Positions 16,313 through 25,608 of a stretch of DNA of 64,000 nucleotides are shown one piece after another. A program made the position numbers and the translations under genes. Source of the DNA: Acidimicrobium ferrooxidans. GTDB taxonomy: Bacteria; Actinomycetota; Geothermincolia; Fen-727; Anoxymicrobiaceae. The stretch covers positions 310,001 through 374,000 of the forward strand of contig DYIU01000003.1 of assembly GCA_020723485.1 (NCBI GenBank), written 5' to 3'. Position 1 is the stretch's first letter. Each line of letters begins with the position of its first letter. Under the pieces are notes generated by a model. It saw only the letters and a program-made list of their open reading frames with translations. It was not told the origin of the DNA and did no database searches.

Positions 16313-18319
16313 ATGCCTCAGGAAGGTAATCCCGGCAAGTATCGGATGAAGATCTCCAGGCTGACTATCGACAAGCTTGGAATACAGCTATATGACAAGG
16401 TCTGGGCTGTAATGGCGGAGTTGATCGCCAACTCTTACGACGCTGATGCCACGAAAGTGGTTATAACACTTCCCTTCAACGAGTGGTTGGCTGCGAAGTC
16501 GGGTGGCGAAACGGTTGACCTCGGCCGAGAAATAACAATAGAAGACGACGGCCAGGGGATGACCGCTTCAGAGGTCAATGAGTTCTACCTCCGAGTTGGT
16601 ATTAACCGTCGGGCACGCGGTGAGACGAGTCCGAAGGGCCGGAAAGTGATGGGCAGAAAGGGGATTGGCAAGCTAGCACCTTTCGGAATATGTAGGGAAA
16701 TCGAGGTTATCACTGCGGGTGGCGAGCCTGATAGTGAAGGCACGTATGAAGTCTCGCACCTTGTGCTTCAGTATGACGGGATACTCACTGATGAAGAAAC
16801 GGATTACGAACCGGTTGTAGGTGAACTAGATGGGACAAGAAAGGAAGCCACCGGGACGAAGATAATTCTGCGAGATTTCGACCGCCGCAAAGTTCCATCG
16901 GCCGAAGACCTCCACCGTAGGCTCGCCGCCCGGTTTGGACTAAGACAAACCGATTGGAGAGTAGAGGTAATAAACAGTGAAGACGCAGGAGATAGTTTTG
17001 AGGTTGGTACACTCCCGATTGATTTACTAGATGGAACCAAGATAGATGTGGATGATCGACCGGTAGTAATGGAAGATGGGTCGAGATTGAACGTCACGGG
17101 GTGGGTCGCATACGCAAAGGACCCTTATAAAGATGAGGCAATGGCAGGTATCAGGGTGTTTGCTCGCGGAAAGCTGGTTGCACAGCCAAGAGATTTCGAT
17201 ATCCATTCTGGTTTCACTGGCGAATTCAAGATGCGTAGTTACGTTGTTGGTGAGGTCCAGGCAGAGTGGTTGGATGAGGGAGACGAAGATCTTGTCCGGT
17301 CAGATCGACAAGACATTATCTGGAATTCTGACAAGGGAGATGCCTTCCGGAAATGGGGACAGGAGCTTATCCGCGAATTAGCCAGACGGGCCGAGGCATC
17401 GATTCAGAATAGGACATGGGAGGATTACCTCGAAGCATCGGGGCTTGAAGACATGCTCAAGGGAACCGTGGGTGAGTTTCAATCCAGCATAGAGAATGCC
17501 GCCAAGTATCTCGTTCGCCGGATTGACAGGGATGCATTGAAAGACCCAGATTATGTTGGACGGATTACGAGTTTTGCGCTGGCCATAGGCCCACATAGGA
17601 CACTTCTCGATGCGCTGCAGAAAGCGGCTGATGAGACCAACACCTCTCTGGAAACAGTACTAGACCTATTCGAGAAAGCGCGAATTGCCGAAATGTATTC
17701 CCTTGGACAAGTTGCGCGTGAACGGGTCGATGCGGTTCAAAGGCTGATGCAGCTGATAGATAAGACAGAAACCCTTGAGCGCGAACTTCAGCAGCTTATC
17801 GAAGAGGCACCCTGGATTCTGCATCCAGACTGGACGCCTTTGAGCAAGAACCAGACGCTGGAGCGCGTTAGGGCGGCTTTTCAAAGTTGGTATAAGAAGA
17901 GATTCGGGGAGGACATTGCCACATCCGCCATCAACAACCCTGGCATGAGGCCTGATTTCATCCTGCTAACGGAAGAGGGTCAGCTTGAGATTGTCGAGAT
18001 AAAGAAACCTGGCCATGCACTTAACGACGAGGAGATGGAACGTGCATACAAATACTTGGAGAATCTGAGGCAGTTTCTCGACGAGAATGCCGACTTGAGG
18101 GCAGCTTTTCCCCGGTGCCGCCTGACCATTGTCCGCGACCGTGATGATTTCAAGAAAGCTACGTCGGGTGGTGCTTGCAAGGACGATGACGTTCGGGCAA
18201 GAACATGGGAGGAAGTGATGAACTCCACAATGCGGGCACATGAGGATTACATCGCGGCTATCAAGACATTGGATGCGTTGAAACCGGAGCAATCAACTTC
18301 GGAGAAGGAAGACGGGTAG
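16313..18319 (+). CDS. GHKL ATPase fused to a Shedu-like PD-(D/E)xK nuclease
   Basis: 668 residues. The N-terminal GHKL (Hsp90/MutL/MORC-type) ATPase shows the N-box [10 protein letters not shown] (36-45), G1 box DDGQGM (78-83) and G2 box GRKGIGKL (114-121). The C-terminal 150 residues carry EEAPWIL, then RPDF (Asp548) and EIVEIKKPG (Glu562, Lys564), the PD-(D/E)xK pattern of DUF4263/Shedu-type nucleases. The two parts together suggest an ATP-gated DNA-cleaving dimer. GHKL ATPases are known partners of C5 methyltransferase/Vsr restriction operons (MORC-related systems). AGGAGG precedes ATG 16313. It sits 70 bases after the fusion enzyme and 31 before the C5 methyltransferase, so it is probably in the same operon. 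Confidence 0.82.
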   Translation: MPQEGNPGKYRMKISRLTIDKLGIQLYDKVWAVMAELIANSYDADATKVVITLPFNEWLAAKSGGETVDLGREITIEDDGQGMTASEVNEFYLRVGINRRARGETSPKGRKVMGRKGIGKLAPFGICREIEVITAGGEPDSEGTYEVSHLVLQYDGILTDEETDYEPVVGELDGTRKEATGTKIILRDFDRRKVPSAEDLHRRLAARFGLRQTDWRVEVINSEDAGDSFEVGTLPIDLLDGTKIDVDDRPVVMEDGSRLNVTGWVAYAKDPYKDEAMAGIRVFARGKLVAQPRDFDIHSGFTGEFKMRSYVVGEVQAEWLDEGDEDLVRSDRQDIIWNSDKGDAFRKWGQELIRELARRAEASIQNRTWEDYLEASGLEDMLKGTVGEFQSSIENAAKYLVRRIDRDALKDPDYVGRITSFALAIGPHRTLLDALQKAADETNTSLETVLDLFEKARIAEMYSLGQVARERVDAVQRLMQLIDKTETLERELQQLIEEAPWILHPDWTPLSKNQTLERVRAAFQSWYKKRFGEDIATSAINNPGMRPDFILLTEEGQLEIVEIKKPGHALNDEEMERAYKYLENLRQFLDENADLRAAFPRCRLTIVRDRDDFKKATSGGACKDDDVRARTWEEVMNSTMRAHEDYIAAIKTLDALKPEQSTSEKEDG

Positions 18320-18350
18320 TCGCCCGCAAATCACTTTCATGAGGAATCCT

Positions 18351-19460
18351 ATGTCGCGAAACGGAAGCGAAGGTGACATCACTGCCAGAGCCAAGCCCGT
18401 AGCCATCGACTTGTTCTCTGGCAGCGGAGGGCTCACCTGGGGCCTGCGGCAAGCAGGCTTTGACGTATTGGCAGCAGTCGAGATTGATTGCGCCGCAGCA
18501 TCCACTTACAAGTGGAACAACCGCAAGACTCACCTAATCCGAAGGGACATCAAGAGTGTTACCGCTGGAGAAATACGGAGGACAGCGGGGAGTAGGAAAT
18601 TCGATCTGCTAGCGGGTTGCGCTCCATGTCAGGGTTTTTGTTCACTGACGTCAAAGTGGAAGCGTGAAGATAAACGCAATGAACTGTTGATGGACATGGG
18701 GAGACTTATCGAAGCAATTAAGCCAACCGCCGTCATGATGGAGAATGTGCCTGGAATTGTTACAAGAGGAAAAGCAATCTTCGAAGAATTCCTTGAGGTA
18801 TTGGACAACCTTGGATACGTTGCGAAATGGCGAATCGAGCAAATGGCCGACTTCGGTGTACCTCAGTATAGGAGACGGTTGGTTCTTCTTGCTGGACGTG
18901 GCTTTGAAATACCATTGCCGGAAAAGACGCATGCTCGGATACCTGGCGAGCAGTCTGGTCTGCTACCTTGGGTTACAGTTCGACAGGCAATCGGTGGTAG
19001 AACTGCACCGGTCACATTGTCATGCGCGAGAAAGAATGGTGGGCCACAGGTACACGATTGGCATGTTGTGAGTGATCTGCAGCAAAGGACGAAAGCGCGT
19101 CTGCGAGCGGCACTACCTGGTGAGACGTGGTTGAGACTGAGCGAATCGATAAGACCTACTTGTCACCAAGGTGAATACCAAGGTTTCACAAATGTATATG
19201 GTCGGATGGAATGGAATGCTGTGTCGCCGACAATCACAAGTGGCTGCACTACCCCATGCAAAGGCAGGTTCGGCCACCCTGATCGACGTCGTTACACTAT
19301 TTCAGTGCGAGAGGCTGCGCTGCTGCAGACATTTCCGGATAACTATCGTTTTGCGACTGATTCCATTGAAGCTGCTTGTGAGATGATTGGCAATGCTGTT
19401 CCGCCTGTGTATGCAAAGATTGCGGGGCGGCAGTTGTTACGTGCGATCTCAAGCCAATGA
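18351..19460 (+). CDS. DNA (cytosine-5-)-methyltransferase
   Basis: 369 residues. Motif I is [12 protein letters not shown], motif IV carries the catalytic Cys in GCAPCQGF, motif VI is MMENVPG, motif VIII is [11 protein letters not shown] and motif X is [11 protein letters not shown]. It would methylate cytosine in a specific site, protecting host DNA or marking it. ATG 18351 is preferred over ATG 18339 because GAGGA (18341-18345) is correctly spaced only for the later start. The stop overlaps the Vsr-like start by four bases. The target sequence cannot be read from the protein. Confidence 0.93.
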   Translation: MSRNGSEGDITARAKPVAIDLFSGSGGLTWGLRQAGFDVLAAVEIDCAAASTYKWNNRKTHLIRRDIKSVTAGEIRRTAGSRKFDLLAGCAPCQGFCSLTSKWKREDKRNELLMDMGRLIEAIKPTAVMMENVPGIVTRGKAIFEEFLEVLDNLGYVAKWRIEQMADFGVPQYRRRLVLLAGRGFEIPLPEKTHARIPGEQSGLLPWVTVRQAIGGRTAPVTLSCARKNGGPQVHDWHVVSDLQQRTKARLRAALPGETWLRLSESIRPTCHQGEYQGFTNVYGRMEWNAVSPTITSGCTTPCKGRFGHPDRRRYTISVREAALLQTFPDNYRFATDSIEAACEMIGNAVPPVYAKIAGRQLLRAISSQ

Positions 19461-19927
19461 CAGGTTTATCGCAGATGAAATCTTGGCCTGGTGATTCTGG
19501 CAAGGAAATTACCGCTTTTGGCGGACTTTCGCGTGGACAACTCATGTCTCGTATTGCTAGTAGTGGTAACAAGACAACGGAAAAGCGACTTGAAGAACTG
19601 CTTGAAGAGTCAGGAGTGCCTGCGTGGTGCAATGGGAGTTCTCTGCCTGGTCGACCGGATTTTGTGTGGCCGCAACACAAAGTGGTAGTGTTTGTCGACG
19701 GTTGTTTTTGGCATGGACACGATTGCGGCAAGAACATTAGCCCACAGACAAACAAGACCGAATGGCAGGCTAAAATTGAAAGTACACGACGAAGAGACCG
19801 GAGGGTTTCAAGGATTCTCCGGGAAGATGGCTGGCATATTGTTCGCATATGGGAGTGCCGCCTCGCGAAGAGCCCGGCGACTTGCGTTAAGCGGATTACG
19901 AATATGCTTGAAGACCAAGTAGCCTGA
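19457..19927 (+). CDS. Vsr-type DNA mismatch/very-short-patch endonuclease
   Basis: 156 residues. Typical Vsr motifs are present: [38 protein letters not shown] and WHIVRIWEC. Vsr cuts next to T:G mismatches left by deamination of 5-methylcytosine, and in many restriction operons a Vsr-fold protein is instead the restriction nuclease. Coupling to the C5 methyltransferase by an ATGA overlap supports either role. Compared with classic Vsr, an extra 30 residues precede the MSRI block. Confidence 0.9.
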   Translation: MTGLSQMKSWPGDSGKEITAFGGLSRGQLMSRIASSGNKTTEKRLEELLEESGVPAWCNGSSLPGRPDFVWPQHKVVVFVDGCFWHGHDCGKNISPQTNKTEWQAKIESTRRRDRRVSRILREDGWHIVRIWECRLAKSPATCVKRITNMLEDQVA

Positions 19928-20270
19928 CTACCAGTCCCGAAATAAGTCCGAAACTCACTCCAGTTCGTGATGCTTTGTCCTATGTGTCAGGAATAGGGCT
20001 CAAGATAAGGTCCATTAACGAGTGTTGCCACTGCGATTGCCAACTGATTCAAAGTGGTGTGAAAAACGGCGAACCAACTTGACAGGCTAGTAGTTATCGA
20101 TGGAGATCTAACAATCGGACCCTGCAACTCGATCTCTGCGTTATAGTACCTCGACTTGACTAACTCCTACGCATCGGCGCCCCGCTTTCTGACAAGGATT
20201 CTCACTGCCGCTGCTTTTATCTGTGAGCTGGCCCCGCTATGAGTAAATATCTAGTCACAGTTGAATCAAC
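19928..20270. other. 343-base gene-free stretch inside the defence island
   Basis: This lies between the convergent vsr and EVE-nuclease genes. It is more AT-rich than the surrounding genome, and no frame of useful length, tRNA fold or strong hairpin with U-tract is visible. It may be the remnant of a lost gene or simply spacer. Confidence 0.5.
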
Positions 20271-21371
20271 CTATTCTTCCCTATAGTAGGGCTCTGCGAT
20301 TTCCGCAATGAAACTTGATTTTAAATGAGGAATTACATCCTCTACTTCTCGTACTTTCTCTCGTAAGGATGAATACGAAATATACTGGCAGCATTCAGAT
20401 AGAGGTGGCTTCAGCTTGGCAAATGTTGGTCTTAGGACTTCCTCGGCAACCTTTTTGCGTCTCTTATCAGGAGCAACAATATATAGACTTATATTGACAT
20501 TTGGTTGCATTGAAATGAGGTCAGACATTCGGAGAAGACCACTATAGATCGCAGTTGAATGCTCAATCTCGAATGCTGCAACAATTGCTTTATCAGCCAA
20601 CCAAAGGACATCGATGTTTTGAATCGTTTTGTTTGTTGCTTCATCAAAATGCATAGGAGGCTTGGAAACGCTCAGTTCGCCTAGACGCTTACCTCTATAT
20701 GTCTTGTTCTTATCTCCCCTAGCAACATGAACATCTAGTCCAAGATCCTTGCCAAGCTTGAGTAGAACCCACTGAATCTCAACGTGAGCCCTTTCTTCCT
20801 TTTCCTCATCCTCACAAACTGGTGTTTCTGCCTCATCTGGGATGGTGACCTCGAGGCTGCCAGCCTGATAGGTCTTGGGAGGAATGGGTATCCGTCTATA
20901 TTTCTTCTCGTCATACGGAATCGGCTTGGGATTGGCTTCAGCATCTCTTAGAGCTGCGATAACGATCTCTGCATCTTCAGCTTTCTCTCTGGCAGGGGAA
21001 CCTCTAAAATGGCCGGACCAAAGGTGCGGATTTTTCAGGTTCTGGAAGTATGACAGTTTGTCTCTAAGACTCAGAACGGGTACAGCGTTTTCGGGAGAGA
21101 GCTGGATAAGTGGTTTGACAGGAAACCGCCAGGGAAACGCCTCCCTCGACCAAATCCTAGTCTGATCATCGTAATAGACTGGCCCCGCCACTTCTAATAG
21201 GCCAATCCAGCGCGAAATCCCCGTGACATAGCACAAGAAGTAATCTCCAGGTTTGATCTTCTGCACCACCTTCTCGCGCGACTGCCTGAAACCACTGACC
21301 GAACTTCCAGCGGCTACGAATTCATCCCAGGTGTTTCCGGTGAAGAGGTCCAACCAATAATTGATCGCCAT
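20271..21371 (-). CDS. EVE-domain protein with C-terminal nuclease-like domain
   Basis: 366 residues. Residues 1-140 form an EVE (PUA/YTH-like) domain: INYWLDLFTGNTWDEF, then VSGFR and KIKPGDYFLCYVTG, with SRWIGLLEV. EVE domains bind modified bases in DNA or RNA. The C-terminal half has IQNIDVLWL followed by AAFEIEHS and SGLLRMSDL. The Asp and the Glu-x-Glu fit a divergent PD-(D/E)xK restriction fold, although the usual Lys is absent. A modified-DNA-dependent nuclease is inferred. ATG 21371, preceded by GAGG, is preferred to TTG 21383. It faces the C5 methyltransferase/Vsr operon. Confidence 0.75.
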   Translation of the reverse strand: MAINYWLDLFTGNTWDEFVAAGSSVSGFRQSREKVVQKIKPGDYFLCYVTGISRWIGLLEVAGPVYYDDQTRIWSREAFPWRFPVKPLIQLSPENAVPVLSLRDKLSYFQNLKNPHLWSGHFRGSPAREKAEDAEIVIAALRDAEANPKPIPYDEKKYRRIPIPPKTYQAGSLEVTIPDEAETPVCEDEEKEERAHVEIQWVLLKLGKDLGLDVHVARGDKNKTYRGKRLGELSVSKPPMHFDEATNKTIQNIDVLWLADKAIVAAFEIEHSTAIYSGLLRMSDLISMQPNVNISLYIVAPDKRRKKVAEEVLRPTFAKLKPPLSECCQYISYSSLREKVREVEDVIPHLKSSFIAEIAEPYYREE

Positions 21372-21520
21372 AAGTTGCCTCAATCTCGCGTGTACTTTCT
21401 ATACATATATTACTACAGCTGGAAAGAGCGCCAACGCAAGGCAATTCTTATGCTCATCTATTCATGAGTCGACTCTTGGAAGAAGTGAGTACTGAATGGC
21501 CATAATGCACGACAGTGGGC

Positions 21521-21640
21521 CTTATCGAATATGAGAAAGGGCTCGACAATCGGGCTTATCATGCGCGCCTGATAATTAGTATTATCGTGCACGCCCGGGC
21601 ACGATAAACCTTATTCTGCCGCGCGATGAAAACGATAAGG
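21521..21640. promoter_or_regulatory. cluster of TTATC/GATAA motifs with two hairpins
   Basis: Within 120 bases upstream of the EVE gene there are copies of TTATCG/TTATCA at 21522, 21556 and 21583, and of its complement at 21602 and 21633. Two of the pairs form hairpins: TTATCA-TGCGCGCC-TGATAA (21556-21575) and TTATCGTGC-ACGCCCGG-GCACGATAA (about 21582-21607). They could be operators for the EVE gene or a terminator for the membrane-protein gene that ends at 21662. Confidence 0.45.
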
Positions 21641-21661
21641 AGATACTCGGCTACTGACGAA

Positions 21662-22396
21662 TCAGGCGGACGCTTGGGCTTCTGTCGGCGCCTCGGTTCT
21701 TAAGATCGACCAGAAAAGAAATGCGACGGCAAAGTAAACCGGGCCGATAACAATACCGAGGTATGGCTTCCACAAGACAAGCAGCAGAATTGTGGCGATC
21801 CCTGCAGCCAACAACACTAAGTAGTAATAGGTCAGAGACACCTTGGGTCTTCTAATGAGCAAGAGAATCCCTGCTATGAAAACGAAGCTTATAGTTGCGC
21901 CGAGGAATGCTATCTTGAACGTCGCACACAGCGAGGCCAGGGCCGGACTCGCCCGCCCCATCTGAGTCCTTTGCTTCATCATCGAGAACAGGAAGACGTT
22001 CTCCATGGCATCAAATATCGCGGCGAGGACCGGGGCGAGGATAAAGAAGAAACCGACCTCTTGAAGCCTGCCCTTGAGTCTCCGCGCGATCAGGAGAATG
22101 AACAATCCTGCGAACAGGGCATAGACGACCAGGTACAGGTTATCGACACGGTGCGCGAATATCTCGTAGCGAACTCTTGATAACCCCCAGGCTCGCAGAA
22201 TCATTTGTGCCGTATTGCGGGTCCAGACAAGCTCGAAGTCCAGCACGCCGTAGCCCGATGAGGCCATCAATGCACGCTCGTTGATGACAAAGAAGATCGT
22301 CAGGAAGAAGAACGGAATGAACGATAGTAGAGCAGCCAGTGCAACGATGCCGTCGCTTGGCACTTCTCTTATCTTTTCAAATGAAGGTCTTTTCAT
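21662..22396 (-). CDS. multi-pass membrane protein of unknown function
   Basis: 244 residues with about six hydrophobic segments (near 15-40, 60-75, 85-105, 115-145, 165-185 and 195-230) separated by short charged loops. No recognised motif. Start ATG 22396 is preferred, though an in-frame GTG lies at 22411. It is the first gene of the leftward pair that ends with the EVE gene, but 290 bases separate them, so co-transcription is uncertain. Confidence 0.65.
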   Translation of the reverse strand: MKRPSFEKIREVPSDGIVALAALLSFIPFFFLTIFFVINERALMASSGYGVLDFELVWTRNTAQMILRAWGLSRVRYEIFAHRVDNLYLVVYALFAGLFILLIARRLKGRLQEVGFFFILAPVLAAIFDAMENVFLFSMMKQRTQMGRASPALASLCATFKIAFLGATISFVFIAGILLLIRRPKVSLTYYYLVLLAAGIATILLLVLWKPYLGIVIGPVYFAVAFLFWSILRTEAPTEAQASA

Positions 22397-22521
22397 CGCC
22401 CCGTCTTGCACACGCCCATCAGATTACCAATGAAGCCCTGAGATTGACTCTTCTCGTATTGGACTGGTGGCGGTGTTCCATCCGCATCCAGAACCCAGCC
22501 CAATCAGCTGCCACCATGAGA

Positions 22522-22833
22522 CTACATCTTGAGCCCCAGCATCGCCAACGCGTCCTCCGGGCTCACAAGAGTCTCGACGTTGTACGTGTATCCCGGCACA
22601 ACCGCGAATGCTACAAGATCCTCTCCAATCCGAAGGAGGCCCTCGTTCAGATGTTCATCCTCGTACTCCATCAGCAGGTAGCTCTTTAACCCATCGTCCG
22701 CGCCCGCGGCAGTAAATACCTCGCGCCTCTTGACGTAGTCCGGCACCGGCCTGCTCCAGACCTCGAGGAAGACCTTGCCGACGTCGTTACTCGAAGCCAT
22801 TGGCCATTTGCTCGTCACCATTACAAATGCCAT
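22522..22833 (-). CDS. small conserved-looking protein of unknown function
   Basis: 103 residues from ATG 22833, with a G-run SD eight bases upstream. The extended frame to 22944 adds an implausible Cys/Arg-rich leader. The sequence suggests a small alpha-beta fold (MAFVMVTSKWP..., then DDGLKSYLLMEYEDEHL). The VEVWSRPVP-like and PGYTYNVETLV segments would fit a dimeric ferredoxin-like (Dabb-type) fold, but I recognise no named family. Confidence 0.6.
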   Translation of the reverse strand: MAFVMVTSKWPMASSNDVGKVFLEVWSRPVPDYVKRREVFTAAGADDGLKSYLLMEYEDEHLNEGLLRIGEDLVAFAVVPGYTYNVETLVSPEDALAMLGLKM

Positions 22834-23006
22834 GATTGTCGCCCCCCCAATGACGCATACGTATGCACGACAGGAGTACTCAGAACGGAACACCACCCCC
22901 AGTTGCCGCCTTGAAGTATAGGCACGGCAATGGACCTCGGTCAATGGATAGTCAACATCGGCCGCGAACCCGGGCGGGAATGCCGTTGTCTAGCCCGCTG
23001 CCCGAC

Positions 23007-23054
23007 TTGACTCTGGCCCATTTATCCTTCATAATTGGGCCATATTATGACCCA
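23007..23054 (+). promoter_or_regulatory. promoter with overlapping palindromic operator upstream of the first fic gene
   Basis: TTGACT (23007-23012) and CATAAT (23030-23035) are separated by 17 bases. Immediately after the -10 element lies a 19-bp near-perfect palindrome, TGGGCCATATTATGACCCA (23036-23054). Its half-site GGCCCAT recurs at 23015-23021 in the spacer and at 23071-23077. Binding there would block initiation, consistent with autoregulation by the downstream protein, whose C-terminus looks like a winged helix. Confidence 0.6.
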
Positions 23055-23102
23055 AATAACTCAGCTATACGGCCCATATTGCGGACCATAAAGAGGTTCT
23101 AA

Positions 23103-24245
23103 ATGGCTCGATACATCTGGCAGGGCAGTCTATGGCCCAGCTTCAAATGGAACAGTGAACGACTGCTGCACCCCCTGGGGGAAGCAAGAAAGGCCCAGGG
23201 GAAGATTCTTGGCCTCGCCGAGTTCTTTGAACTCGAAACCCAGGCGGATGTTATCACTGAAGAAGCGGTCACAACGGCCGCGATAGAAGGTGAAAAACTC
23301 GACCGTGCAACGGTGCGTTCTTCGGTGGCTCGCAGGCTGGGCTTGCCTTCAGCTGGACTTCCACCGACACAAAGGCATATAGAAGGTCTGGTTGATATGC
23401 TTATAGACGCGACTCAGAATCATGCGGATGCTCTTACCGCCGAACGGCTCAAGGGGTGGCAGGCTGCCTTGTTTCCAACCGGATACTCCGGGATAACCAG
23501 AATCATCACCGGGGATTGGCGCAGCGGTGACGAGCCGATGCGAGTCGTGTCCGGCCCAATCGGCAAAGAAACGGTTCACTATGAAGCTCCACCCGCGGCT
23601 GGCGTCGATTCCATGATGAGCGAATTCCTGGAATGGTTTGCCACCCCGCAGGCTAACCTGGACGGCCTGGTGCGCGCCGCTGTAGCTCATTTCTGGTTTG
23701 TGTCCATCCACCCTTTCGAGGATGGGAACGGCCGAATAGCCAGGACCATCGCGGATATGGCTCTCGCTCAAGACGAGAAGACAGATTGCAGGATGTACAG
23801 TATGTCGGCCCAGATCGAAATCGAGCGCGATGACTATTATGAAGTCCTGGAACGAAATCAGAAGGGCAACGGCGACATCACGGAATGGATGGTCTGGTTT
23901 CTGGAATGTCTCAGGCGGGCGATCCAACGGTCAGAGGCTGAAGTTCAAAAAGCGGCGGACAAAGCCAGGATGTGGCAGGAGCTGGCCTTTCTGGATCTTA
24001 ACGAACGTCAGAAAAAAGTGATTAACAGGCTCCGTGAGTCTGGCGAGGGCGGGTTCGAGGGAGGTCTGACCACTCGCAAGTATATGGGAATGACACATAC
24101 AAGCCGGACGACAGCCAAACGCGAGATAGCAGATCTCATAGTAAAAGGTCTTCTATTAAAGAACCCGGGCGAAGGAAGAAGCACAAGCTACAGACTATCC
24201 TGGCGAGAGGGTGCATCCCCACCTGCCAATCCAGGCGCTCGATAA
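23103..24245 (+). CDS. Fic-family protein with N-terminal inhibitory helix and C-terminal winged helix
   Basis: 380 residues. Fic enzymes transfer AMP (or other nucleotide phosphates) onto target proteins. The active motif HPFEDGNGR is at 203-211. The inhibitory motif (S/T)xxxE(G/N) is at 58-63 (TAAIEG), so the protein is of the intramolecularly inhibited class II. The N-terminal 90 residues match the DUF4172-like Fic partner domain. The C-terminal 80 residues look like a winged helix (TRKYMGMTHTSRTTAKREI). AGAGG precedes ATG 23103. It converges on a second Fic gene. Confidence 0.9.
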   Translation: MARYIWQGSLWPSFKWNSERLLHPLGEARKAQGKILGLAEFFELETQADVITEEAVTTAAIEGEKLDRATVRSSVARRLGLPSAGLPPTQRHIEGLVDMLIDATQNHADALTAERLKGWQAALFPTGYSGITRIITGDWRSGDEPMRVVSGPIGKETVHYEAPPAAGVDSMMSEFLEWFATPQANLDGLVRAAVAHFWFVSIHPFEDGNGRIARTIADMALAQDEKTDCRMYSMSAQIEIERDDYYEVLERNQKGNGDITEWMVWFLECLRRAIQRSEAEVQKAADKARMWQELAFLDLNERQKKVINRLRESGEGGFEGGLTTRKYMGMTHTSRTTAKREIADLIVKGLLLKNPGEGRSTSYRLSWREGASPPANPGAR

Positions 24246-24329
24246 GAGACGGTCGAGAATCAGCTTCGGGCGAATATCCCCTGGGGAAAGCGCTACAACG
24301 TTACTCTACTTCCCTGTCGCGCAGCTCTC

Positions 24330-25427
24330 TTACTTCTGGAACAGGTTCACGTACCAATCGAAACGGTATCGTCTGTCACGCGAGCGCCCGGTTATCTCCG
24401 TGATCGCTCCCATGGCCTCGAGTCTCTCCACCGATTTCGCGGCTGTCGCGAAACTCGAGTGGGTTCTGTCAGCCACATCGCCCACGCTCATGATGGGATT
24501 GACGAAGAAAGCCTCCAGGGCCAGGCGATCGCGTGGACCGGCTCCTTTTTTGGCCGAGATCTTGTTCTCCAACTCCTCCCGGAGGCTCTCGACCTGGCGC
24601 GCGGTGGCGATTGCCGAATCGCTCACCACTTTGACCCCATCACAGAAGAATTCCAGCCAGGACTCCCAATCCCCATCGTCTCTTATCCCCGTCAGCCGGC
24701 CATAGTACTCCTGTCTGTTCTCCAGCAGATAATGGCTCAGGTAGAGGAGCGGCAAGTCCAGTGAACCGCGGCTGCAGAGCAGCATGGTTATTAGCAGTCG
24801 TCCCATCCTGCCGTTTCCGTCGCCGAAGGGGTGGATGGTCTCGAACTGGGCATGAGCAATGCCGGCCTGTATGAGGGGCGGGAAGCTCTGGTCGTGAAGG
24901 AATTTCTCGAAGTTGTCGAGTGGTCCTCGCAGGTCACCTGGAGGCGGCGGGTAGAAGACACCGCCGACCACGACTTGATGGTTTCGGAACTCGCCCGGCG
25001 TTCTATCCTCGCCTCGCACCCCCTTGAGCAATACTGAGTGTATCTCCCTGATTAACCTGAGAGACAGGGGCAGCTCGTTGAGCCTCTCCAGCCCGAACAT
25101 TATGGCATCGACGTGCCTCACAACTTCGCGGGCGCTCTCACGTGATAAATCCCCCGCCTCGAACCTGAGCAGGTCGTCAAGCGTGCTCTGGGTACCCTCG
25201 ATCTGCGAACTCAGGACCGCTTCCTTCTTGACGTACATACTCATGAACAGTTCCGGGTGAGGGAAGGTCCGGGTTGCTTCGGCCAGGCGCCCAAGCGCTG
25301 CGCTGGAGTCGGCAAGCGCCGTCACGAGCCTTTCGTTGTAGGCCACTGGGGGATTCGGTGGCAGCGGAGCAGGAATGAAGAGATTGAACCTGCCCCGCCG
25401 TTCGTAATGGCCTGCCCTGCCGTTCAA
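24330..25427 (-). CDS. second Fic-family protein, class II
   Basis: 365 residues. The catalytic HPFGDGNGR is at 199-207 and the inhibitory SSQIEG at 73-78. The N-terminus fits the Fic/DOC N-terminal domain, and the C-terminus carries a winged-helix-like block (MSVGDVADRTHSSFATAAKSVERL). It differs from the neighbouring Fic protein in most positions, so this is not a recent tandem copy. The start is TTG 25427 with GGAGG seven bases upstream. It is expected to AMPylate, or regulate transcription of, an unknown partner. Confidence 0.9.
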   Translation of the reverse strand: MNGRAGHYERRGRFNLFIPAPLPPNPPVAYNERLVTALADSSAALGRLAEATRTFPHPELFMSMYVKKEAVLSSQIEGTQSTLDDLLRFEAGDLSRESAREVVRHVDAIMFGLERLNELPLSLRLIREIHSVLLKGVRGEDRTPGEFRNHQVVVGGVFYPPPPGDLRGPLDNFEKFLHDQSFPPLIQAGIAHAQFETIHPFGDGNGRMGRLLITMLLCSRGSLDLPLLYLSHYLLENRQEYYGRLTGIRDDGDWESWLEFFCDGVKVVSDSAIATARQVESLREELENKISAKKGAGPRDRLALEAFFVNPIMSVGDVADRTHSSFATAAKSVERLEAMGAITEITGRSRDRRYRFDWYVNLFQK

Positions 25428-25608
25428 TCTGAGCCTCCGTTATTCACGAGAATGAAATACATCTGATCACTATTTTAATATATGACTAATAATTAAAATA
25501 GTGTGCGGGCGAAGTCCTATTTATTCAGGTACTTGCTCGAGCCCCAGCCGGAAAGGCTTGTGATAGGATTCCTGCGACGCGGGAAATAGGTAACTCAATC
25601 GTAATCCG

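Noticed and set aside
12711-25608. Defence island as a prophage or integrative element
   Set aside because: No integrase, capsid, terminase or flanking att-like repeat was seen; only composition and gene content suggest transfer.
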